From Pararge aegeria (lineage: Eukaryota > Arthropoda > Insecta > Lepidoptera > Nymphalidae), in NCBI RefSeq assembly GCF_905163445.1, contig NC_053197.1, positions 4,278,001-4,342,000 on the forward strand: DNA of 64,000 bases, written 5' to 3'. The first letter of the stretch is position 1, and each line of letters begins with the position of its first letter. Both the position numbers and the translations under genes were made by a program. Below the pieces are notes generated by a model. It saw only the letters and a program-made list of their open reading frames with translations. It made no database searches and had not been told where the DNA came from. Shown here piece after piece: positions 43,222 through 50,936 of this stretch.

Positions 43222-43305
43222 CTGTATAGCCACAAAGAGTCGCAAAGTTAAGGTGGATATGGGCGAGGCACATTGCTCAGGGAACTGATGGACGTTCGGA
43301 TCTTA
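43222..43305 (+). pseudogene. Small RTE-type fragment
   Basis: Codons VAKLRWIWARHIAQGTDGRS match the family signature VAKLKW-WAGHIARRTDGR that precedes the RTE C-terminus. Nothing of the rest is clear. Confidence 0.5.
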
Positions 43306-43455
43306 AGGCGCTGAAGTTACGACATATTACTTGAAAGTCCAGTGTTCTTAGACCCTCAAAGGGACAGATGATACGATTCATTGGATACAACCGGAAAATA
43401 GTTGTAGTATGTGAACTTCCCTAAAATTTTCCCCATATATCTAGCTTGTGGATGA

Positions 43456-43507
43456 GATGATGCTAACGATGGGATAGTGTCAACACTATCCCATCGTTAG
43501 CATCATC
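43456..43507. repeat. Perfect 25-bp hairpin
   Basis: Left arm 43456-43480 (gatgatgctaacgatgggat+agtgt), 2-nt loop ca, right arm 43483-43507 the exact reverse complement. Not part of any repeat family seen here. Confidence 0.95.
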
Positions 43508-43764
43508 TTTCCTAACATTCAACTTCAATACCTAACAGCAATATATTTACTTTAGTTGTAAAATTATTTTTAATTGTACAATTAAAAATGTCACTAATTT
43601 TACATAATTTCGAAATAAATACTTGACTTCTCTTTTCAAATAATTTAAAAGCTTAACCATACGTAGAATTAGATGTTTGATTTTATTTATTTTATTTTAT
43701 ATTTTAACATTATCGACTCGAACAAATGTTATTAAGACTTATTTAATTTTGTAATTTGTAAAAC

Positions 43765-44492
43765 GGCATTGATCGATGGCCTTCATGGCTGCCTCGCAAA
43801 ATGTCGGCCTCCGGATGAACTTAGACAAGACCAAGATTGCTTAATAATCTGATCGTTCCGGGGCAAGTCACTGTCGATGGGTCTATTCTCGAAACTGTTA
43901 AAGAATATACATATCTTGGACAAATCGTTCAGTTGGATAGAAACAGTTTCGAGAAGGAGACCGATAGAAGAATACAGCTGGGCTGGGGAGCGTTCGGCAA
44001 ACTCCGCCGAGTCTTCTCGTCACCCATACCGCAATGCCTGAAGACAAAAGTTTTCGATCAGTGCGTCCTGCCGGTCATGACTTACGGTGCCGAAACGTGG
44101 ACACTGACAGCGAGGCTAATTCACAAACTTCAAGTCGCTCAGCGTGCTATGGAAAGAGCTATGCTTGGTATTTCTTTGAGGGATAAGATCCGTAACGAAG
44201 TGATTCGCCAAAGAACTAAAGTAACTGACATAGCCTTTGCGGCAGTGGCGGCAGTGGGCTGGTCACGTTTGTCGGAGGACCGATGGACGTTGGAGTCGAA
44301 AGGTTCTCGAGTGGAGACCGCGTGTCGGTAAACGGAGTGTCGGACGCCCCCCTACTAGATGGAGCGACGACCTCCGAAAAGTGGCAGGCATCGACTGGAT
44401 GAGGAAAGCCGAAAACAGGAAAAGTTGGCGCTGCTTGAAAGAGGCCTATGTCCAGCAGTGGACGCACAATGGCTGATGATGATGATGATGAT
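43765..44492 (+). pseudogene. RTE-type LINE reverse transcriptase C-terminal third, frameshifted
   Basis: The frame near 43774 gives ASQNVGLRMNLDKTKI, then shifts. The main frame (43837-44240) gives VKEYTYLGQIVQLDRNSFEK, IQLGWGAFGKLRRVFSSPIP, QCLKTKVFDQCVLPVMTYGA, ETWTL and AMERAMLGISLRDKIRNEVI. It shifts again near 44240 to WAGHVCRRTDGRWSRKVLEW, RPPTRWSDDLRKVAG and YVQQWTHNG with a stop. A (TGA)n tail follows (44474-44491). The endonuclease and catalytic RT motifs are missing through 5' truncation. This is the best RTE copy in the window. Confidence 0.93.
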
Positions 44493-44624
44493 GAAAACGG
44501 CATTCACTATAGCTCACAACGTAAAAACATGGATAAGAAAAAATAAGTAGCCGTTGGTTTAAGTAATTAAAAATGTAAGCTCTGTTGTAAATATGATCAC
44601 CATCCCTGTGTCGTCGCTAGGGCG
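44493..44624. other. No gene seen
   Basis: Nothing recognised. Confidence 0.4.
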
Positions 44625-44770
44625 TGATAGTAAAGTTTCTTTTGTCCGGGTAAACCGATCAGGAATTCGATAAACAATAGTTAAGTGTCCAGACGCCCAT
44701 TCGATCGGCCCTGGTAAGTGGACCGCTTCTCGTCCACCAATATCCGGGGAAATGGATTAAAGGGGTCATG
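44625..44770 (-). repeat. Element H copy, inverted
   Basis: On the minus strand: gcggtccacttaccagggcc, gatcgaatgggcgtctggac, acttaactattg and cctgatcggtttacccgga, parallel to 7235-7375. Confidence 0.55.
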
Positions 44771-44884
44771 TTAATGGGCCGATTGTGAAAAGTGGGGTAA
44801 TTACAAGGAATCGATAGGTAACCTTTTTTAAGATCAGTATATTCGGATTTTCAACATGATGTTTTCAGAGTTATTTCTTACATA

Positions 44885-45045
44885 CCACGATAATGAGAAT
44901 TGCCCCGTCGGTCTAATTGGTAGCTTATTTGACTGCAGATCACTAGGTCCTGGATTTGATCTACAAAGAAACACTCCGGAGTTAGGGAATTGCCACCATC
45001 CACACTCGTGCTTCGCCGGGCACGTAAAACCACCTGTCAAAATAA
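44885..45045 (+). mobile_element. SINE-F copy
   Basis: tRNA-like head gccccgtcggtctaattggt, agcttatttgactgc, weak B box (cctggatttgatctac) and body ctccggagttagggaattgc, ccaccatccacactcgtgc and gggcacgtaaa. Parallel to 1570-1725. Confidence 0.6.
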
Positions 45046-45076
45046 TTAATATTACCATTTATGATATTAATAGTCA

Positions 45077-45175
45077 GTGACGTGCATAGAGGGTTTACAC
45101 AGGGTATGCAGATGATATAAAATGAGTTAGTTATATTATTCCAGTACGAGTTCTAAAATATATTAGACAGTAGTT
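45077..45175 (+). mobile_element. hAT-MITE half copy
   Basis: Starts cagtgacgtgcatagagggt, then gggtatgcagatgatataaa and ttccagtacgagtt, as at 54251-54315. No matching right end found. Confidence 0.5.
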
Positions 45176-45559
45176 AAGTAATATTTTAGTCTTCACAAAT
45201 AGTCATTTTTGTCACGTTGATGGAATACTGCCACTAGCACGGTTTTTAATGGTACCGTATATAATTTTATTTTTGAACCCCTACTTCTAAAAATATGGGA
45301 TTGACACAGAAAATATACTTTCTTTTTTTTACTTTTTTTTTCTGATTTCTTAAACTTCGCCATTCTCCTTTTAAAAGATCGGTATATGGGACAAGCCACG
45401 TATAATAGAAGGTAGTTCAATTATACGAAAACAGTCATCATGGTCATTCGGTTTATCGGTCGTACTTCTCCGGGAAAAAAATAATCTTATGATCTTTCTA
45501 CATGGTATGGCTCCCAGGCCTAATATGCACACCGTACATATCAGCACTTGTACAGTTTG
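45176..45559. other. No gene seen
   Basis: Nothing recognised. Confidence 0.4.
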
Positions 45560-45642
45560 ATGGACTACGACCGAAACTCTCTCATTCTGAGTATAGACCC
45601 GTGGCCGGTAATAGGTTGATAATGACGGTGATGATGATGAAA
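45560..45642 (+). mobile_element. SINE-B 3' terminus
   Basis: gatggactacgaccgaaact, ctctcattctgagtatagac, ccgtggccggtaataggttg and (ATG)n. Confidence 0.7.
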
Positions 45643-45659
45643 TGTTGTTGGTTTGTATT

Positions 45660-45785
45660 ACCGAACATTGATAACAAATTTTATAAATTTAAAATGCCTA
45701 TAAAAATTTTCGGAACCGACAGGATTTGAACCTGTGGATTTGAAACTCTCTGGCAATCACGGTCTGAGCGCTTTCAAAACCAACA
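45660..45785 (-). mobile_element. SINE-D copy, minus strand
   Basis: aaattttcggaaccgacagg, atttgaacctg, gaaactctctggcaatcacg and gtctgagcgctttca: the reverse complement of a tRNA-like head plus body ending ttttaaatttataaaattt. Related to 26608-26737 and 50050-50170. Confidence 0.7.
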
Positions 45786-45794
45786 AAATTTCAT

Positions 45795-46050
45795 CGTTAT
45801 CATCAATCTATTACCGGCTGCGGGTCTCCTTTCAGAATGAGAAGTTGAGGCCAAAACACTGGTCAAATGAGGATTGGTAGACTTCACAAGCCTTTGCGAT
45901 AACAAGGGAGGACAAGCAAGTATGCAGGTTTCCTCACGATGTTTTCCGTCACCATTAAAGCAATTTATATTTACATGCTTGAAACAATCAACCTTGAGTT
46001 TTCTGAAAGGGTATCTGAAGTCCTAACTGTAGGCTATCACTGCTACAAAA
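45795..46050 (-). mobile_element. SINE-B copy, minus strand
   Basis: ctattaccggctgcgggtct, cctttcagaatgagaagttg, gtatgcaggtttcctcacga, tgttttccgtcacc and gtaggctatcactgc. Confidence 0.8.
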
Positions 46051-46359
46051 TCTCGTAATTATGATATGAGTATGGTATATATGTTCCTTTGACATATTTT
46101 GGTAGAATATTCTGCGTTGGTCGTTCGTAAATGAAATCTCCGTTATTTGGGAGTTACCTTTTTACACGTAGGAGGATATACATTTGTTCGTCGGTCCGCA
46201 TTTAGAGATGGCCTGATATTTCAGATATACCTGCCTGTTTATTTATAAACCTACTGGTGTATTTTCGGAAAAACATTTGACTATTTTATGTAACTAATTC
46301 CGTCAGAGGTATTTCCCTTAAAATGAATTTCAAATAAACGTATGTTCATTTCATGATAT
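46051..46359. other. No gene seen
   Basis: Nothing recognised. Confidence 0.4.
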
Positions 46360-46503
46360 TAAACCATTACCGGTCCACATGGCACACCGCACAGCTCTTC
46401 TTCCACGATGAGAAGTGTTTAGGCCGTAGTCCACCAAGCTGGCATAGTGCTGATTGGTAGACTTCAAGTGCCTTTGAGAACATTATGGAGAACTCGCAGG
46501 CAT
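46360..46503 (-). mobile_element. SINE-B 3' part, minus strand
   Basis: aaccattaccggtccacatg, gatgagaagtgtttaggccg, tagtccaccaagctggcata and cattatggagaactcgcagg. Confidence 0.8.
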
Positions 46504-46859
46504 CAAGTAATGGAGAAAAAAAAATATATAAAAATACGAAGAATCAAGTTAGAGATTACGAGGTTACGAATTTGATTAAACACACGCTTAGTGGAATTCT
46601 CGAAGACAATAATAAGTTAAATTTAATTTCAATTACACAATTTCTGTTGAGGACATCCACTTTTGCACACACATGTGTGCATGATATTTTAAATCAGACA
46701 AACGGGAATACAAAGATCATTTTGGCTATTCACGACACGTTTGTATGCTCGGCGCCAACGAGCGAGGGTTCCGGTTACCTTATCTTCACGGACAAAGCGG
46801 GCAACTTTTCTATAGCTATAATATTAATGTTGGCAGGAAATCACTCTGTATCACTTTGA
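46504..46859 (+). other. Open stretch of about 118 codons, unidentified
   Basis: The frame is open from within the preceding SINE-B to a stop at 46857. The non-repeat part reads VTNLIKHTLSGILEDNNKLN through LRTSTFAHTCVHDIL and ends LAGNHSVSL. I see no domain, and the first ATG is SINE sequence. It may be chance in AT-rich DNA or an exon remnant. Confidence 0.15.
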
Positions 46860-46949
46860 GGTGTGTGTGAGTGTGTGAGACATAATCAAATTGGAAATTA
46901 GGAGAAACTGTAAAATCCCACTTCTGAAATATGAACAAGGATGAGAGTA

Positions 46950-47265
46950 GGGTATTTATTAGGATTCCGTACCCAAAGGGTAAAACGGGACCCTATACTG
47001 TACTGTTGTGTACATATAGACTGTATTTTAGATTTTGAAATTAAATTAAACTGATTGCTGGTAATTGCTTTATAATAAAAGTGGTAATTGCACAGAGACC
47101 GCCATTGGTAGGCCGGTTGCAATAAATAACCATGCCGTTAACCAGGATGTATCTCATGAACCGGGTAATAAGAACGTTGAAATTTTTACAGATGATGTAT
47201 TTCTGATGCCGGTATAACAGACAATACTATAACAGTATAAAAAAAATGTTAGCTCCCATACGACA
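46950..47265 (+). repeat. Dispersed repeat in two pieces
   Basis: ggattccgtacccaaagggt, aaaacgggaccctat at 46962-47000. Then after about 130 bases: aggatgtatctcatgaaccg, acgttgaaatttttacagat, gatgtatttctgatgccggt and gctcccatac. From general familiarity these blocks are contiguous in a common lepidopteran repeat, so the middle is probably an insert. Confidence 0.5.
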
Positions 47266-47515
47266 GAAAGTCTTTCTAAGTCTAAGGCCGTGCGGTCGAT
47301 TGGAAAATGGAAAATGAAAAATGTTTGTGTGATGAACATGTTTTTCAGTGTCTTGGTATTCATCTGTATATTATAAGTATTTATGTAAATTATTCATTAA
47401 AAATATTCATCAGTCATCTTAGTACACATAACATAAGCTACGCTTACTTTGGGGCTAGATGGCGATGTGTGTATTGTCGCAGTAAATTTATTATTATTAT
47501 TATTAATGTTATAGA
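47265..47515 (+). mobile_element. SINE-A copy with rearranged head
   Basis: tctaagtctaaggccgtgcg, B-box remnant gtcgattgg followed by a repeated gaaaat(g) stretch. Then tgtttgtgtgatgaacatg, ttataagtatttatgtaaat, cgcttactttggggctagat, gtgtattgtcgcagtaaatt and an (ATT)n tail. Confidence 0.85.
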
Positions 47516-47569
47516 TAATATAATATGGAACCCCTCGTTTGCGAAACCAACTTCTACTTGGCTTTTTTA

Positions 47570-47830
47570 TTTAATTACAAGTTAGCCATCTATGTGACGA
47601 TGCGGTGGGCTAACCTGTTAGGGTGCACGGCAGATATATTAAACGTTAAACCCATATTCCTAATTTGTTGGAACGCTTAATTGTTCCGCGGCACATCTTT
47701 GTTGGTAGATTGGTGGTAATTATCCGGCCAAAACCTCCCACCAGACCAGACCAGAGAAAACTGAAAAATATAAATTGCTAAATTGCCCCGGTCGAGGATT
47801 AAAGCTGGGACATATAACCATAGAGACTTG
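47570..47830 (-). mobile_element. SINE-C copy, minus strand
   Basis: acaagttagccatc, cggtgggctaacctgttagg, ttgttccgcggcacatcttt, aaacctcccaccagaccaga and gccccggtcgaggattaa (reversed, mutated B box). Confidence 0.85.
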
Positions 47831-48359
47831 TACATCTTGAATTTCAACTATGATGAGTTTTTCAAAATTAACGTTCAATTGCGAAAGGACGTAATGTTGA
47901 GTTCCTTGCAGAGCTTTCAAACTGGGAATAAAGCCACAACAAATTGACCTAAACGTTTCAGAAGTCCTTACAAAGTAGGCTTATTTTTAATACATTATTT
48001 TCAAATTTCGAACTATTGAGGCTATAAAAGATGGCAAGTAACAACGTAAGTAACCATGAAAAAATTCAGTATGCATTGTGTAATATTCTTTATCATAGTT
48101 TGAAAGCCTATTCTCGAGCCGGGCCGCGGTGCTCGTTTTCTTTCGGATGCTTTGGCTCGAGACAAACGATTTCTGTACACAATGTAGTGAAAAATTTTGA
48201 CTTTGATTCACAAAAGGCTTTTATATCTATGCATTGTATAAACTCTATTCTGTGTAGTTTATTGTTGGAAAATAGCGTTTTGGTTGGGATAGTTTGAGTC
48301 ATAAAAACGGAACATACTTTTATGTCGTCGCGTTTTAAACTTGTTTCTTATAATCGGGT
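47831..48359. other. No gene seen
   Basis: Several overlapping frames of 64-88 codons at 47987-48302 on both strands. None has a recognisable motif. Confidence 0.4.
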
Positions 48360-48772
48360 TGTTTGACGCCTTATTGGCGCATTGGGCAGCGACCCTGTTT
48401 TCTAAATTTGGCTTTGTATTCGATTCCCACAAATGAAAAATATTTGTGTGATGAACATGAATGATTTTCAGTGTCTGGGTGTTTATTTGTATATTATAAG
48501 TATTTATGTAATCTTTATATATATATTTCTTGTGTGCGTGTGTATGTCACTGAACTCCTCCTAGACGGCTGGACCGATTTGAATGAATTTTTTGGTATGC
48601 GTTTGGGTGGCACCCTGGATGGTTTAGATTCACAAATCAGCCCGACAGATGGCGCTGGGGTCAGCTAGTTTATTCATAAAATAATTTATCAGTCATGTCA
48701 CCCATTTCACAAGCTAAGCTTTATTTGGAGCTAGATGGCAATGTGTGTATCGTCGTATTGCATTCATGTATT
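48360..48772 (+). mobile_element. SINE-A copy interrupted by a Helitron
   Basis: 48360-48511 holds the head and proximal body (ttggcgcattgggcagcgac, gtattcgattcccacaaatg, gtgtctgggtgtttatttgt, ataagtatttatgta). 48669-48772 holds the distal body (ttattcataaaataatttat, gcaatgtgtgtatcgtcgta). Together they form one SINE-A. Confidence 0.9.
48512..48668 (+). mobile_element. Short non-autonomous Helitron (157 bp)
   Basis: A|TCTTTATATATATATTTC ... ggggtcagctag|T, inserted in the SINE-A at an AT dinucleotide with no target duplication. Same family as 2995-3150. Confidence 0.92.
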
Positions 48773-49849
48773 AAATTTTAATCCTATTGCTTGATTTGTT
48801 TTCCACTCATTACCTCTTCCTGTAAATTCCACTTTGACCTCTCTAGTTAAAAAGTAAATAACTGAGCTACTAGATATACAAAGTGTATTAGAATTACGAA
48901 ATAATATTCAAGGATGCTATATACTTAATATTTCATAAGAAATCCCCCTGTAAAAATATTAAATCATTAGTTGACTTTTTTATTAAATTCATTAAAATTT
49001 TTCATCTCCCAAGAAGAGCAATCTGCTGCATTTCGGGGTAAAATCTATCTTATGTCCTTCGTGGTAGTATGAATTCAAATCTTGCTAAGCTTCATTCGAA
49101 TTAATAAATTTATTTTCAATTAATTTATAAATAGATTAATGTTATAAAGTTTTATCATTTTCCTTTTTTTAAATTAAAACTTTAATGTCATTGGTCGACC
49201 ACTGAGACAATAATAACAGTGAAAGCCTATTGTCAGATTTTGTACCTACATTTACTTATTCAATCGCGTAAAAGTTATGTTATATTTAACCCAACACTGT
49301 TCCACAGCTTTGTGAATCGATGGCGCCGCTATCTATTGGCAATACTGTTTCCCAGGATTGTACATAGATGGCGTTCTCTTGATTCCATACAAATAACAGT
49401 TAACTGTCACAATCGAACAAGTCACCGTAGGTAGAAAATTTCACACTACTTGGGACTTGGGAAATGCCGTAACGTGGGGCGAAGCTGGTTCGAGTTATTT
49501 ATTGGAACGTTCTAACTATATTATGCTTTCGGATAAATTGAGAAACATTTCAAATCATAGATGTTTACTCACAGTAGTGTAACGGAAAGCGTTTAGTTTC
49601 CAGTGGATGCATAGCGCTGCGGCGCCGAACATATCCATCAGTTGGTTTGTAAATATAAACTTCACTCCAAATCTACGATAGATATCTAGTTTGTGCTCTT
49701 ATGAATTGACTTGAAGTCCCTCGTAGATTTAGTTTATTTGCATTTATCTAAATAAACAACACGTTTCAAATCATTCTACATATGATTCCTTAAAAAATAT
49801 ACCTACTTTTAAGTAATTTCTGGATCTCGAAAGAAATTAAAAAGGATTT
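48773..49849. other. No gene seen
   Basis: 49015-49080 (cggggtaaaatctatcttat, gtccttcgtggtag) vaguely resembles Helitron interiors. 49440-49640 is less AT-rich but unassigned. Confidence 0.4.
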
Positions 49850-49930
49850 ACCTACACTTAGAGGAATTATCAATTTTAGACTTTAAAATAAAAATTATAA
49901 AATTTATATAAAAGCAATGATATATTCATT
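49850..49930 (-). mobile_element. SINE-D 3' fragment, minus strand
   Basis: ggatttacctacacttagag and gaattatcaattttag match the SINE-D body at 26625-26660. Confidence 0.6.
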
Positions 49931-50049
49931 GTAATCAGCAGTCAGCAGATCTTTGAAAAACTAGATCGAAACTGCAATGTTGCCTACTAATGGCGCTACA
50001 GTCGCTATAAGACTAATATAAAAAGGCAAATAGTTACTAATTTCGCCAT

Positions 50050-50175
50050 TGGCGGTAGGAGAGCCGTAGCTGAATAAAAGTGTTCAGACCTCGATTGCCA
50101 CGGAGTCGCAGGTTGAAATTGTTTTACTCATTTTAAATTTATAAAGTTATTAGTGTTTAAATAAAATATACTAAA
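50050..50175 (+). mobile_element. SINE-D copy
   Basis: tRNA-like head ggagagccgtagctgaataa, cctcgattgccacggagtcg, decayed B box (caggttgaaattg), then cattttaaatttataaagtt and attagtgtttaaat. Confidence 0.65.
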
Positions 50176-50454
50176 TATTAAAAATAAAAATGTGTGCGTG
50201 TACTAGTGTACACACGTAAAAAGTGAAACTTTTAAAGACCTTATTTTTCGAAAAATGATCTACTGCAACTTTACAGAAACCGGTTAAATAAAGTTAAATT
50301 AGATAAAGTTTAACAAAAGGCTTTTATTATCATAGATATGAATACAAATAATACAATTATGTCATTTTACTTTATTACTACTAAGATTATTACAGCTTTA
50401 ATTTAATTGTAATATTATTATTATGGCTTATGGTAACTGAAATATGAAATATAA

Positions 50455-50605
50455 ATATAAATAAATAAATATACTACGACAATACACACATCGCCATCTA
50501 GCCCTAAAGTAAGCTTGTGTTATGCGTACTTAGATGACTGAAGAATATTTTTATGAATAGGTAATATAAATAAAATACTTATAATATACATATAAACACC
50601 CAGAC
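50455..50605 (-). mobile_element. SINE-A distal part, minus strand
   Basis: atactacgacaatacacaca, tcgccatctagccctaaagt, gaatatttttatgaata and atataaacacccaga. The tRNA-like head is missing. Confidence 0.85.
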
Positions 50606-50888
50606 TATGCTTACGTCTTCACCCGTTTAAATTTTGCAATGCATTTGAAGTTCGAATAAACTCGAATCAACCGTGGTTGGGACAAGAAAAAGACGACGCG
50701 TAACGAAAAAATGTGACGCGTAACGCGATTTTTTTCCAACCCCGATAAAGAAGTTTCACTTCAAATATTTTATAACACTAAGGTACATATATACTAGATG
50801 CGACCTCTCGGGTCCATAGTTAAGCACTAACCAAGTGACTACAAAAGATAAAATCATCAAGATATAACTACTTATAAATACTCCTGAC
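50606..50888. other. Upstream flank of the intact LINE
   Basis: Contains two close gacgcgtaacg units near 50693 and 50713. It may include 5' UTR of LINE-D, but the 5' boundary cannot be placed. Confidence 0.35.
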
Positions 50889-50936
50889 TGATATACTTGC
50901 AAACTGGGATTATACTGATATACTTGCAAACTGGGA
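50889..50936 (+). repeat. 27-bp tandem duplication just before the LINE start codon
   Basis: tgatatacttgcaaactggg starts at 50889 and again at 50916. The second unit runs into the ATG at 50937 (gggaatggcc). Confidence 0.9.

Noticed and set aside
44216..44503. 95-codon minus-strand, Ser/Pro-rich frame
   Set aside because: Antisense to the RTE C-terminus and its (TGA)n tail.
47987..48302. Overlapping 64-88-codon frames on both strands
   Set aside because: Mutually overlapping, motif-free and with no start context. Most likely chance.
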